Positions 37,459 to 46,832 of a DNA stretch of 64,000 nt are shown here, piece by piece; the stretch's first letter is position 1, and every line of letters begins with the position of its first letter. The DNA comes from Candidatus Krumholzibacteriota bacterium (GTDB lineage Bacteria > Krumholzibacteriota > Krumholzibacteriia > JAJRXK01): contig JAJDAC010000041.1 in NCBI GenBank assembly GCA_029262065.1, forward strand, positions 124,001 to 188,000. Reading direction: 5' to 3'. The notes under the pieces were generated by a model. The model was not told the DNA's origin, ran no database searches, and saw only the letters and a list, made by a program, of their open reading frames with translations. Position numbers and translations under genes: made by a program.

Positions 37459-38112
37459 TCAGGACGCCGGCCCATCCAGCCAATCTTTCAGAACCACCCC
37501 AAGGCTGGCCAAGGCCCGGGAGTACCGCTTGCGCACGGCGGCGTGGGTCGCACCGATCATGGTCGCGACCTCGTCGTGGGTAAATCCTTCGTAGTCGTGC
37601 AGTAGCACAACCTCCCGCTGCTGTTCGGGCAGCTGATCGAGTGCTCGACGCACCAGACTGGCCCGCTCACTCCGAAGGACGCTGTCCTCGGGCGACTCAT
37701 CGGGGTGCGTCAGCCGATTCGCCAGCTCGGGCTGGTGTTCCAACGACGACGACTGCCTCGACATCTTGTCGGCCGATGACCGCCAACGGTCCCGGCAGAC
37801 GTTGTAGGCGATGGTGGTTAGCCAGGGTCCCGGATCCCGCTCAGGGTCGAGACGACCGATGGCCCGATGGACCTTCAGGAATACTTCCTGGGCGGCGTCC
37901 TCGGCCGCCGCCTCGTGGCCCAGCAGGCGGAACACCAGTCCATATATATGCGGGAAGTAGGCGTCAAAGAATGCGCCCAATGCCCCAGGATCCCGTTCCC
38001 TTACCCGACGTAGCTCGTCTGGGGTCCAGGTGGGCCTTCCACCGTCACCTTGTCTTACGGTCGAGCCGGACGAATGTGTCGGCTCTTTCTCGGACCAGGT
38101 CACGTTCACCAC
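37459..38112 (-). CDS. ECF-type RNA polymerase sigma factor (pair 1)
   Basis: The 217-residue factor has region 2 with FFDAYFPHIYGLVFRLLG and AAQEVFLKVHRAIGRLD, and region 4 with ALDQLPEQQREVVLLHDYEG and THDEVATMIGATHAAVRKR. It would direct RNA polymerase to promoters controlled by the adjacent anti-sigma gene. The start is GTG; two GTG codons in a row, and a third shortly after, make the exact start uncertain. Neighbouring exported and envelope genes are plausible members of its regulon, but this is not shown by sequence. Confidence 0.88.
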   Translation of the reverse strand: MVNVTWSEKEPTHSSGSTVRQGDGGRPTWTPDELRRVRERDPGALGAFFDAYFPHIYGLVFRLLGHEAAAEDAAQEVFLKVHRAIGRLDPERDPGPWLTTIAYNVCRDRWRSSADKMSRQSSSLEHQPELANRLTHPDESPEDSVLRSERASLVRRALDQLPEQQREVVLLHDYEGFTHDEVATMIGATHAAVRKRYSRALASLGVVLKDWLDGPAS

Positions 38113-38294
38113 CTTTCGCCGCCATTGGGATCCAGGGCCAGAATAACACGGGCTCCCCAGAATGCGAATTTGGGGCTTTGGCGAATGTTCATGTCCCTAA
38201 ATGGCCGGACACGCGTAGGAACCTAGACAGGGAGCCGATAGCGCGGGAAACTCACGCCCCCACGCCCTCACACCCAAGATCGAGGACCGATTCC

Positions 38295-40568
38295 ATGATG
38301 GGCTGGATTCAACGCTACACCCGCTGGCTGCACACGGGGTGGCCAGCTGGAACCATAGAACAACTGCCAGAGGTCCGGGAAGACGGATCCACGAAGGTCT
38401 CTGGGCTCTACGTAGTGGGCGACCTCACCGGAATCCCGCTCTTGAAGTTCTCCTCCGATACCGGTGCCCGCGTCATTCGCACCTTCCTGGCCGACGCTTC
38501 GTTCGAACAAAGGACGCCGGCCGAAGGAATCCACGACGTGGTGATCCTGGGGGGGGGCGTATCGGGAATGGCCGCGGCCCTCGAGGCGCAGACCGCGGGC
38601 CTGGACTTCGTGCTGCTGGAAGCCGCCGAGCCGTTCTCGACCATCATCAACTTCCCGCGCGGCAAGCCCATCTACACCTATCCAACCGACATGACGCCGG
38701 CCGGCGATCTGCAGTTTCGTGCCGACGTGAAGGAAGATCTGGTGCGGGAACTGCGTGAACAGACCATCGAGCGCGGCATCGTGCCACGGTTGGGACGCGC
38801 AGTTCGCGTTACACGAAAATCGGGCACGTTGCTGGTCGACGTGGAACGCGGCGAACCGTTGCGCGCTCACCGCGTCGTGGTGGCCATTGGACGCTCGGGC
38901 AACTACCGCCAGCTTGGCGTGCCCGGCGAGGACAAGGACAAGGTGGTCAACCGCCTGCACGACCCCAAGGATTATCGCGACCAGGACGTTCTGGTTGTAG
39001 GCGGCGGCGATAGCGCGCTCGAAGGCGCCATCGCGCTGCACGAAGCCGGCGCACGCGTAACCCTGAGCTATCGCAAGGGCGAGTTCTCCCGCCCCAAGCC
39101 CGAGAACGTCGAGCGCACGCAGTCGCTGGCCGCGCAGGGGCTGACGCTGCGAATGGAAAGCAACGTCAAGCGCATCGATGACACCACCGTGGTGATAGCC
39201 GACCCCGACGGCGAAACCGAACTACCCAACCACACGGTCCTGGCCATGCTGGGGCGAGAAGCCCCCCTCGACTTCTTTCGCCGTTCAGGAGTACCGATAT
39301 CGGGCGAGTGGAATGTCGCGCGAATCGCCACGCTGGCTGCCTTCGTATTGTTCTGCGTTTTCCTGTACCACTGGAAGACCGACGCGGGCATCCCCATCAA
39401 GAAGGTCTTCTCCGAACACGGCTGGTTCCCGTTCAACCTTCCCACTCCCGACAATTCGTCGTCGCTGGCCGGAACCCTGGCCATCTCCATGCGTACCCCG
39501 AGTTTCTACTACACGCTGGTGTACAGCGCCTGCATCGTGGGATTCGGTTTCATGCGCATACGAAGGCGGGCCACACCGTACGTTACCGTGCAAACGTCGA
39601 CCCTCATGGCCATTCAGGTCATTCCCCTGTTCCTGCTACCGTATATCGTCCTGCCGCTCATGGGTCACAATGGAGTTTTCGATAGTGGCTTCGGGCAGAC
39701 CTTTGCCGATTGGTTCTTTCCCATAACCGAATGGGACGAACACGGCCGCGAATACTGGCGCTCGGTGGGCTTCATACTGGCCTGGCCACTCATGTTCTGG
39801 AACGTGTTCACTCACCAACCCATCGTGGCCTGGCTCATCGTGAGTTTCGTGCAGACGTTTGTCATCATCCCCGGACTGGTCTACTTCTGGGGCAAGGGCG
39901 CCTACTGCGGCTGGATCTGCTCGTGTGGGGCGTTGGCCGAAACAATGGGCGACACGCATCGCCACAAGATGCCGCACGGGCCCAAGTGGAACCGGCTGAA
40001 TATGGTAGGTCAGGTGGCCTTGGTGCTGGCGGGCATTCTATTGGTACTGCGCACCATCACCTGGCTAACCCCCGACGGCAGCACTCTCGACAACGCCCTT
40101 TCGAGCGCGTACATGGGAGTGTTCCTGGGCAAGACCACCCAGTGGGGCAACCTCCCCTTCCCACTCACGTTCTTGAACTACAACTGGATCGTGGATGTAA
40201 CCCTCGCCGGTATTCTGGGCGTGGGGCTGTACTTTCATTTCAGTGGCCGCGTGTGGTGTCGATTTGCCTGCCCGCTGGCCGCCCTCATGCACATCTACGC
40301 ACGCTTCAGTCGTTTCCGGATTCTGGCCGACAAGAAGAAGTGCATCAGTTGCAATGTCTGTACTTCGGTGTGTCATCAGGGCATCGACATCATGAATTTC
40401 GCCAACAAGGGATTGCCCATGGCCGACGTGGAATGCGTTCGTTGCTCGGCTTGTGTGCAGAGTTGCCCGACCGGGGTGCTCGAATTCGGTCAGATCAACC
40501 CCAGTACGGGGGAAGTGATCTCCGTGGATCTCCTGTCGGCGTCGCGGGTTCGGGTGGCTGAGCACTAG
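38295..40568 (+). CDS. Flavoprotein fused to NapH/NosR-like membrane ferredoxin, GD-box at the N-terminus
   Basis: This 757-residue protein joins a soluble flavoenzyme to a membrane iron-sulfur module. Order: the GD-box GLYVVGDLTG (about 37-46), an FAD Rossmann motif GGGVSGMAAALEA (about 86-98), an NAD(P) Rossmann motif VVGGGDSALEGA (about 232-243), several membrane helices from about 340, a NapH-like CGWICSCGA segment, and two CX2CX2CX3C clusters (Cys683-693 and Cys714-724) for two [4Fe-4S] centres. In thioredoxin-reductase-like enzymes the GD-box follows the NAD(P) domain; here it comes first. It probably takes electrons from NAD(P)H through FAD into a membrane redox chain. The ATG at 38295 is used; the open frame upstream is a shadow over the sigma gene. 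Confidence 0.88.
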   Translation: MMGWIQRYTRWLHTGWPAGTIEQLPEVREDGSTKVSGLYVVGDLTGIPLLKFSSDTGARVIRTFLADASFEQRTPAEGIHDVVILGGGVSGMAAALEAQTAGLDFVLLEAAEPFSTIINFPRGKPIYTYPTDMTPAGDLQFRADVKEDLVRELREQTIERGIVPRLGRAVRVTRKSGTLLVDVERGEPLRAHRVVVAIGRSGNYRQLGVPGEDKDKVVNRLHDPKDYRDQDVLVVGGGDSALEGAIALHEAGARVTLSYRKGEFSRPKPENVERTQSLAAQGLTLRMESNVKRIDDTTVVIADPDGETELPNHTVLAMLGREAPLDFFRRSGVPISGEWNVARIATLAAFVLFCVFLYHWKTDAGIPIKKVFSEHGWFPFNLPTPDNSSSLAGTLAISMRTPSFYYTLVYSACIVGFGFMRIRRRATPYVTVQTSTLMAIQVIPLFLLPYIVLPLMGHNGVFDSGFGQTFADWFFPITEWDEHGREYWRSVGFILAWPLMFWNVFTHQPIVAWLIVSFVQTFVIIPGLVYFWGKGAYCGWICSCGALAETMGDTHRHKMPHGPKWNRLNMVGQVALVLAGILLVLRTITWLTPDGSTLDNALSSAYMGVFLGKTTQWGNLPFPLTFLNYNWIVDVTLAGILGVGLYFHFSGRVWCRFACPLAALMHIYARFSRFRILADKKKCISCNVCTSVCHQGIDIMNFANKGLPMADVECVRCSACVQSCPTGVLEFGQINPSTGEVISVDLLSASRVRVAEH

Positions 40569-40577
40569 CAACTCGTG

Positions 40578-41159
40578 TCAGGCCTTCAGCAGGCGACGAA
40601 CCCGGCGTCGCAATTTCGGCAGTACGTCTGTTTCGAACCAAGCATTGTTGCGAAACCAGCGTTGGTTGCGCGGACTGGGGTGAGGCAACGGCAGCATGGC
40701 CGGCCACACCGATTCCCAGTCTTCCACCGCCGCGGTCAGAGACTTGTAGCGCTTGGGCAGATGATACGCCAAGGCGTACTGGCCCAGCACGACCGTCAAC
40801 TCCACCTTGGGAAGCGCTTTCAGCAGCGGCTCGCGCCACGCGGGTGCGCACTCGGGTCGCGGCGGAAGGTCGCCCGACTTCCCGGTGCCCGGATAGCAGA
40901 AGCCCATGGGAAGGATCGCGATTCGTTTCGGATCGTAGAACTCTTCGGGAGTCACGCCCAACCAGTCCCGAAGACGATCGCCGCTTGGATCCTGGAACGG
41001 CACCCCACTCTCATGCACGCGCCGCCCGGGAGCCTGCCCCGCGATGAGAATCTTCGCGGACCGACCCACCTGGATCACGGGCCGCGGACCGGCCGGAAGG
41101 TGTTCGATGCAAATGGTGCAGGCACGAACTTCGGTTGCGAGCGACTTCAGACTGGCCAT
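40578..41159 (-). CDS. Uracil-DNA glycosylase family protein
   Basis: The 193-residue protein carries ILIAGQAPGRRVHESGVPF, the motif A region of the UDG superfamily, a central GFCYPGTGKSGD stretch, and LPHPSPRNQ as the motif B loop that inserts into DNA. It would excise uracil or another damaged base from DNA. It has CTIC near the N-terminus but not the full Cys set of the iron-sulfur UDG family, so it is probably cluster-free. It converges on the flavoprotein gene with nine bases between. Confidence 0.85.
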   Translation of the reverse strand: MASLKSLATEVRACTICIEHLPAGPRPVIQVGRSAKILIAGQAPGRRVHESGVPFQDPSGDRLRDWLGVTPEEFYDPKRIAILPMGFCYPGTGKSGDLPPRPECAPAWREPLLKALPKVELTVVLGQYALAYHLPKRYKSLTAAVEDWESVWPAMLPLPHPSPRNQRWFRNNAWFETDVLPKLRRRVRRLLKA

Positions 41160-41246
41160 GGAGTTCCTCCTGGAAACAGAGAAGCGGGAACCGTGGCTCC
41201 CGCTTCTCCGCTCCGATCAGGCTGAGACGTTCCTACCCGTCCTGGC

Positions 41247-42599
41247 CTAATAGATTCGAGTCACCGTGAGCTTGGCCGCAGGATCATCCCATCCCCACTT
41301 GGCCGCGTCCAGATCGGCAGTGCCCTGGATGCCCCGATGGTGACGGATGCGCTCGTGCGTGTCGTTTCCTTCACCGGCTCCGGTGCAGCACGGCCCGGGA
41401 ATGTGCTCGAACAGCTCGGTGTTCTCTTCCGAGCCAGCGTCGTAGGTATGCAGATAGTAGGACACGCGACCGTCGAACCAGCGCAGCGGCAGACGGCTCA
41501 CTCCGCTGAACGCGTCGTTGGTGTTCACCAGCATGAATGCCATCGACAGGCGGTTGAACCCACGCTCGGCCACGACCGTGTAGGTGTCGGTGCCACCGGG
41601 CGGAATCACGCCGCCACCCACCTGTACTTCCGACACCCGGTCGGAGCCCTCGAGCAGGTCGACCATGGGCTGGTTGATGGCGTCTTCGGCGATCAACGCC
41701 AGCTCGTCGCTGGCAATGTGGCCCACGCGAAACATGCGAATCGCGGGGTTGTGGGTCGCAATGACCGGCGGTGAGAACACCTGCGCGCCCCCATCACCCG
41801 TATCGGCAGTCAGGTTCTCCAACGTGATCTCGTAGGTGCGGGGAATGCGACGAATGGTCAGCTTGGCCACCGGGCCTTCCCAGCCCCAGATCGCGGGGTC
41901 GAGATCGCCGTCGCCGTGGATACCCGCATGCTTGCGGATACGCTCACGCGTGTCGATGCCCTCGCCGGGCGAGCCACAGCACGGTCCGGGAATATGCGCG
42001 GTCAGCTCGGTGTTCTCTTCCGAGCCGGCGTCGTAGGCCGACAGATAGTATTCGGACACACCATCGCGCGGAAGTCGAATGGCGTCGGTGCCGCTGAACG
42101 CGTCGTTGGTGTTCACGAGCATGAAGGCCATGGACAGGCGGCGCGCGCCCCCGCGCGTCTGCACGGTGTAGGTGGCCGAGGTGCCAGGCGGAATAACGCC
42201 GCCACCTTCCTGCACGTCGAACGCGGCGGGTGAGTTGTCGAACCGGTCGAACATGGGCTGATTGATGGCATCTTCGGCGATGAGCGCCAGGCCTTCCGAG
42301 GCAAACTTACCGACGCGGAACATGCGCAGAGAGCGGTTGTGGGTGGCGATGACGGGCGGTGAGAACACCTGCGCGGCGCCGCCGCCGTTGTCGGGCGTGA
42401 GGTTTTCGAGCGTGATCTCGTAGCTGCGAATCGTCGCGCCAACGCCATGGCCCTTCTCGATGATGGGCGTCAGGTCAAATTCGACGTTGTCTTCGGTTTC
42501 GATTCCGACGGAGGGGGTAGGAGCGGTGGGGACGGTTTCATCTTGGCCGCACGCGGCGAGTGCGAATACAGCCAACAAGGCAAGACTGAGTTTTCTCAA
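41247..42599 (-). CDS. Lipoprotein with two tandem spondin domains
   Basis: The start is TTG at 42599, six bases after GGAG, giving 450 residues. A lipoprotein signal ends in LAAC. Two spondin-type domains follow, about 55-240 and 245-450, related along their whole length. Shared phrases include SMAFMLVNTNDAFSG, AEDAINQPM and DAGSEENTELxxHIPGPCC. Spondin domains are calcium-binding beta-sandwiches first described in F-spondin, and bacterial forms occur in secreted or surface proteins. The function is unknown. A 290-bp gap lies upstream, with AT-rich DNA and GTTACCCGGGTGA as its reverse complement at 42806-42818. Confidence 0.88.
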   Translation of the reverse strand: MRKLSLALLAVFALAACGQDETVPTAPTPSVGIETEDNVEFDLTPIIEKGHGVGATIRSYEITLENLTPDNGGGAAQVFSPPVIATHNRSLRMFRVGKFASEGLALIAEDAINQPMFDRFDNSPAAFDVQEGGGVIPPGTSATYTVQTRGGARRLSMAFMLVNTNDAFSGTDAIRLPRDGVSEYYLSAYDAGSEENTELTAHIPGPCCGSPGEGIDTRERIRKHAGIHGDGDLDPAIWGWEGPVAKLTIRRIPRTYEITLENLTADTGDGGAQVFSPPVIATHNPAIRMFRVGHIASDELALIAEDAINQPMVDLLEGSDRVSEVQVGGGVIPPGGTDTYTVVAERGFNRLSMAFMLVNTNDAFSGVSRLPLRWFDGRVSYYLHTYDAGSEENTELFEHIPGPCCTGAGEGNDTHERIRHHRGIQGTADLDAAKWGWDDPAAKLTVTRIY

Positions 42600-42890
42600 G
42601 GTGCTCTCCTGCAAGGATTGCGAATGGAGTTCGGGCTCAGACACCGGACGAGAGAATCCCCGAGGAACGCAACAACGTCCAAGCGCTGCATGGATCGATG
42701 GGGACTACGCGGCGGCGGTGGGTCTGTGACAGCCCGATTCGCCGGCAATCACGCGATGTCGATTCACGCGCGTCGCCCTGGGTGAAAAAACTTCGAAGCG
42801 AAAGTTCACCCGGGTAACACGTTGCAAAATTGTATTTTAGATTTTCTCGACAACAGCCCGGCACGCGAACGGCGGCGCTTGTGATACGAG
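42600..42890. other. Intergenic region upstream of the spondin lipoprotein
   Basis: No gene is seen. The stretch 42780-42860 is AT-rich compared with the rest, with GCAAAATTGTATTTTAG. It holds TCACCCGGGTAAC at 42806-42818, the reverse complement of a 13-mer found upstream of fic at 26763-26775. Confidence 0.4.
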
Positions 42891-43427
42891 CTAGTACGCC
42901 GCCTTGATCGCGCTCCAAGTGGAACCATCGACACGCACGGCTCCCGGCCGCGTCAGATACCAGACTCCGGTGTCGGCGCAATTGGTGTGACTGATCGCGA
43001 TGCACGGTGGATGAGGACAAAAATCGAAATCATAGAACGGGTACGATATAGGCTCGGACATGTACGACCACACGGCCGGATCGCACTCGCTGGCGAAAGG
43101 AAACAGGTCGAAGTCCTCGCCTTGGGGCGTCGTCGTGACGAGCAGCCGCCCCTCGAACTCGGGATCTTCCACGCACTCGATGTTCAGGTCGATTGGCCCG
43201 GGTTCGTCCGGTCGCTGCAGACGAAGGATGTCACTCTGGATGGAGACAAGCTGGCGCTGACCGACGTTGAAAAAATTCCACGCGTTCACGTTGCCGAAGT
43301 AGGCGGAGGACAGCTCCCAGGCTCCGTCAAACTCGGGTGTAAGCTCCGCAGGCGCGTCCGCCACAACCACCAAGAGCACTGCGGCGAGCAAAGCCAGTTG
43401 AGCATAAGCACGTTCGTGCCGAAGCAT
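42891..43427 (-). CDS. Small exported protein, unknown function
   Basis: From the ATG at 43427 the product has 178 residues with a hydrophobic signal sequence ending near ADAPAEL. The mature part has six or seven cysteines, including FCPHPPCIAISH, which suggests disulfide bonds in the periplasm or outside. I recognise no family. A longer frame upstream lacks coding character. It lies 32 bp after the next exported protein gene on the same strand, and the two are likely co-transcribed. Confidence 0.65.
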   Translation of the reverse strand: MLRHERAYAQLALLAAVLLVVVADAPAELTPEFDGAWELSSAYFGNVNAWNFFNVGQRQLVSIQSDILRLQRPDEPGPIDLNIECVEDPEFEGRLLVTTTPQGEDFDLFPFASECDPAVWSYMSEPISYPFYDFDFCPHPPCIAISHTNCADTGVWYLTRPGAVRVDGSTWSAIKAAY

Positions 43428-43459
43428 GGCCAACCTCAATTCGTTGCCTCGAAGGCCAC

Positions 43460-44050
43460 CTAGAACCGGCTCCGAACCGTTCCCCAACTCTCCGACTCGG
43501 TGGCGACCGTACAAGTAGGGTACAGCACGGCACAGCCCGGCGGAATCTCGGGGCACGGGGACGGTACTGTCGAGAGGGTTCTCAGTTCACTGTCGCAGGT
43601 GAGGTAGCCGGGCACTGGCGGAGAGAAACTGCTGGGACTGGCCTCGAGGAGGCAAATTTCCATATCGGAGGCATGTTCCGGGGCAAAAATACCGAAGTTC
43701 CATTCCACGAGCACGGTTGGGCCGCTGGCCGGGGCGCACTGCGACAGACTGACGATGAACTCGAATGGTCCGATGTCAGTACAGCACTGCGGAGACCCGA
43801 TGGGGATGCCCGGAAATCCGAACAACAGAATGTGTGGATCGATTCTGGAATCGAACTCGAATCCCAGGATCTCGCCCTCAGGGATCCCGTTGACGGCGAA
43901 GTACATCTTTTCCTGGGTCGTGAAAAGAGGCGGGGTGGCGACCGTCATCGTCGCCTCAGGATCGAAGTACACGCCGATCGTGCCCTCCGCTCGGGCGTCG
44001 TCCAAGAGAGGCACGGCCAAGACGGCGAGGAGCAAGACAATTTGTTTCAT
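43460..44050 (-). CDS. Small exported protein, unknown function (Cys-rich)
   Basis: The ATG at 44050 opens a 196-residue protein with a signal peptide ending near DARAEG. The mature part begins TIGVYFDPEATMTVATPP and has paired cysteines (SPQCCTD) with more near the C-terminus (PSPCPEIPPGCAVLYPTC). Proteins of this general look occur in FCB-related bacteria, but I know no function. It is transcribed before the Cys-containing protein ending at 42891, and a terminator-like hairpin separates it from the FlgD-tailed gene upstream. Confidence 0.65.
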   Translation of the reverse strand: MKQIVLLLAVLAVPLLDDARAEGTIGVYFDPEATMTVATPPLFTTQEKMYFAVNGIPEGEILGFEFDSRIDPHILLFGFPGIPIGSPQCCTDIGPFEFIVSLSQCAPASGPTVLVEWNFGIFAPEHASDMEICLLEASPSSFSPPVPGYLTCDSELRTLSTVPSPCPEIPPGCAVLYPTCTVATESESWGTVRSRF

Positions 44051-44152
44051 GCGATGGCCTCGAGCGAGAACCTTCGTTTGAAGGAACCCCAGCTGACCCG
44101 CGTCGCGCAACATCGGAAGCGTGACACGAGAGGCTTCAAGGAGAACAAATAG

Positions 44153-44183
44153 AGAGGCCCCCGACTTCTGCCGAGGGACCTCT
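44153..44183 (-). terminator. Terminator-like hairpin after the FlgD-tailed protein
   Basis: AGAGG...CCTCT with inner GC pairs forms an imperfect stem just past the stop at 44204; on the minus strand it is followed by TCTATTTG. Confidence 0.5.
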
Positions 44184-44203
44184 TCCAGTGACGCGCGATA
44201 CTC

Positions 44204-46105
44204 CTACCGCACCAACATCATCTTCCTCGTCGCTGCGAACTCAGTCGCCGACATGTGCAAGAAGTACGATCCTGAACTCACCGAACGCCCGTCGGCGTCC
44301 AGACCATCCCACGTGACCTGGTGACGACCGGGCGTCATGGCCTCGTCCACCAGCGTTCGCACCAAGCGCCCCGCCAGATCGTACACGGCCACCCGCACCA
44401 AGCCAGCATCGGTCGGCACTTCGAACGCCGCCGTCGTACGCGGATTGAACGGATTGGGAATCACGTCGTGCAGCACGAACCGCGATGGCGAACTATCGGC
44501 CGCGGTCACCTGTCCGGGAATAACCACGGGGCTCTCGTTCCCCGCATCATCCACCGCCGTAAGCTTGTAGAACTGAGCGAACGGATCTCCCACCGTATCG
44601 ATCAGTCCCAGGGCCGCCGTTTCCTGCACCAGGTTTCCCGGCCCGGGAACGAAATTGGGGTCCGTACTCCGATAGAGGCGATACCCCACCAGATCCGGTA
44701 CCGTCACTTCACTCCACGACAGCGTGTTGCCCAGAGCGGCGTAGTCGGCCGCGAACGCCGCCGGTGGCGGTGGTGCCAGGTCGTCGACCGTGGATACTTC
44801 CGCTTCGCAATTGTCATAGTACGCGCCGGGCGAAGCGGTCGCTGCACGAATGAAGAAACCGGTAAGCACACCATCGACCAACGTTGGCACAACCATGTTG
44901 TACTCCGGCTCGATGTGGGCGGGAATAGCCCCCACGAATTCGTAGCCCAGGGTCTTCGTCGACAATTGATCGGGGTGGCGTACGGCCTCTTTCGAGTTGT
45001 CGATCCGCCGGAACGCCTCGTACTGAATGATAGGCGTAGAAGATCCCAAGGCGTCGAAGGGCGAGCGAAGGAAGTTTATGCGAGCCTGCAGCCCCTGGTC
45101 GTCGGGCACATCCTCAATGCTCTGGATCTGATGCCCCCCCACGACATGCGGCCCCGAAGCCAGGGTGTTGTTAGCCTCGTTCACCTCGATCACGTCGTCG
45201 CCGGGATCAACGATAACGCCCACGTAGACATCGCCGCTCCACGGAACCGGAGGCAGGGCCAGATTAATGGAACCAAACGCTCCTCCCGGCGGCACCGAAT
45301 TGATTACCAGCCCGCCCAGGAAAATATCGGTGGCGTCGATCGTGGCATCCTGGGACAAACGGAACTCCAACCCAAAGGGCCCAGGCAACGCACACGCCAC
45401 GTTCTCTTCAACGCGGTACGTAACGTCGAAATTCGAGCAATCGGTCAGCGGATCAACCGTCAGCTCGGTGGGCTCAAGATCGCCATCCACGATCACCCCC
45501 GCGTTCAGAGTCAGATCCATCGACGATGCGAACGGGTATCTTACGTCGGTGAATGGAAGACATTCGACCCACCCGGGTGCGTCACCGCCGGGTGCCGCAC
45601 CGAAGGATGATTCCGTCGCGGCCCCGACCGTGATGAACTGATTCGACACGGGAGCGGTCGCAAAGAACTGAATCTCCGCCAGCACTACCAAGCCACCTCC
45701 CACGGGCACGCATTGTCCCGCGCCGTAGCGAATATCCTTCGTGGTAGTTGTACCGTTGGTGAACGTGTTTCCGAAGTCAGGAAACCCGCCCGGCAAGACG
45801 GTGCTCACCAGGATAAGTGCGGAATTGTCGAAGGCCACCGAGAATTCCCACGCACCTACGCCATCGGTTGCGTTGCGCCCGGGGTCTCCAATGTCGGCGT
45901 AGTCGATGTCGGCAAGCACGTAGACGCTGAAAATTACGAAAGGCGACACGACGGCACAGTCGACCAGCGATGCGGAGTCCGCGCTTACGGATATCTGACC
46001 CAGCTGAGCGCCATACGTAGGCTGGGCTACCGCCAAACCAGGAATAGTCAGGGCCAAGCACGCAACCATCAACGAAACCAGAACCAGTAAGCGGAAAAAC
46101 TTCAT
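44204..46105 (-). CDS. Exported multidomain protein with CARDB-like domain and FlgD-like tail
   Basis: The ATG at 46105, after GAGGAGG, gives 633 residues. A signal peptide ends near GLAVAQP. The first part (TYGAQLGQISVSADSASL) looks cohesin- or Ig-like. A CARDB-type adhesion domain follows near 240-340 (VGVIVDPGDDVIEVNEANNTL). A fibronectin-III-like part has VPDLVGYRLYRSTDPNF and YKLTAVDDAGNES. From about residue 548, VIPNPFNPRTTAAF opens the FlgD-like domain ending MMLVR. It is probably a secreted adhesin or structural protein. The exported protein 52 bp upstream is likely in the same operon. Confidence 0.85.
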   Translation of the reverse strand: MKFFRLLVLVSLMVACLALTIPGLAVAQPTYGAQLGQISVSADSASLVDCAVVSPFVIFSVYVLADIDYADIGDPGRNATDGVGAWEFSVAFDNSALILVSTVLPGGFPDFGNTFTNGTTTTKDIRYGAGQCVPVGGGLVVLAEIQFFATAPVSNQFITVGAATESSFGAAPGGDAPGWVECLPFTDVRYPFASSMDLTLNAGVIVDGDLEPTELTVDPLTDCSNFDVTYRVEENVACALPGPFGLEFRLSQDATIDATDIFLGGLVINSVPPGGAFGSINLALPPVPWSGDVYVGVIVDPGDDVIEVNEANNTLASGPHVVGGHQIQSIEDVPDDQGLQARINFLRSPFDALGSSTPIIQYEAFRRIDNSKEAVRHPDQLSTKTLGYEFVGAIPAHIEPEYNMVVPTLVDGVLTGFFIRAATASPGAYYDNCEAEVSTVDDLAPPPPAAFAADYAALGNTLSWSEVTVPDLVGYRLYRSTDPNFVPGPGNLVQETAALGLIDTVGDPFAQFYKLTAVDDAGNESPVVIPGQVTAADSSPSRFVLHDVIPNPFNPRTTAAFEVPTDAGLVRVAVYDLAGRLVRTLVDEAMTPGRHQVTWDGLDADGRSVSSGSYFLHMSATEFAATRKMMLVR

Positions 46106-46157
46106 GACAAGCCTCCTCAAACTGGGTGAAACGAAACAATGCTTCGTGGCTCTGGGT

Positions 46158-46745
46158 TCACGGTGCGCAGAAGTCGACAAAGAACGATGAGAACACCGAA
46201 ATGTCGGCAATGTCGGTTACATCGTCGCGCCACAGGTCCGAGCGGAACGCGGTGGGAAGGGCCAGGTCGGCCGCGAAATTCACGACATCGACGATGTCCA
46301 CCTGGAGACTTGCGTCGTTGTCGGGCGAGTTGATCTCGATATCGATAACCGACGGTATCGCGACGCCGTCCACGTAGACACGCAGGTCGCCCTGTTTGAA
46401 ACCGCCGCCAAACAGGATGCCGCTGAAAGTCGTGGTGCCCGTGCCATCGGTAGCGCCATCGGCGATATTGTCAGCCGCGCACTCGACCAGGTCGGCCGGG
46501 TTGCTTGAGTCCAGGCGAATCCGGTCGGCCGCAACGCCTGAAATGGGACTACCACCGGAGTCGTTGATGACCACGGTGATCGTGAGGCCGGCGTCGGCGA
46601 GGGACTCGTAGCCACCGCCGGGTGACATCAGAATATGACCAGAAGCACTCGTCGCAGTACTCATGGCAGGGTCAGGGACCTGGGCCAACGCAGGCTGCGC
46701 CAGCGCTACGATACCCAGAGCCAAGGCGAAAACTCGGCGATACAT
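46158..46745 (-). CDS. Small exported protein with dockerin-like C-terminus
   Basis: The 195-residue protein has a signal peptide ending LAQ and a GGAGG ribosome site. The middle resembles a beta-sandwich (ITVVINDSGGSPISGVAAD). The C-terminal 60 residues (VDIVDVVNFAADL and DVTDIADISVFSSFF) repeat a D-x-x-D pattern like a degenerate type I dockerin duplicated EF-hand. If it binds anything cohesin-like, the candidate is the following protein at 44204. The dockerin call is tentative. Confidence 0.65.
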   Translation of the reverse strand: MYRRVFALALGIVALAQPALAQVPDPAMSTATSASGHILMSPGGGYESLADAGLTITVVINDSGGSPISGVAADRIRLDSSNPADLVECAADNIADGATDGTGTTTFSGILFGGGFKQGDLRVYVDGVAIPSVIDIEINSPDNDASLQVDIVDVVNFAADLALPTAFRSDLWRDDVTDIADISVFSSFFVDFCAP

Positions 46746-46832
46746 GGGACCTCCTACATCAGATAGGACCTCGGCGGCGAGAGAGTGGACACGCCGAGCT
46801 ACCTATAGAATGCAGTGAGAAGGCCCCAAAGG

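Noticed and set aside
37641-38294. Upstream extension of the flavoprotein-ferredoxin frame
   Set aside because: It is antisense to the ECF sigma gene, is rich in Pro, Arg and Thr, and has no ribosome site; the ATG at 38295 fits the protein better.
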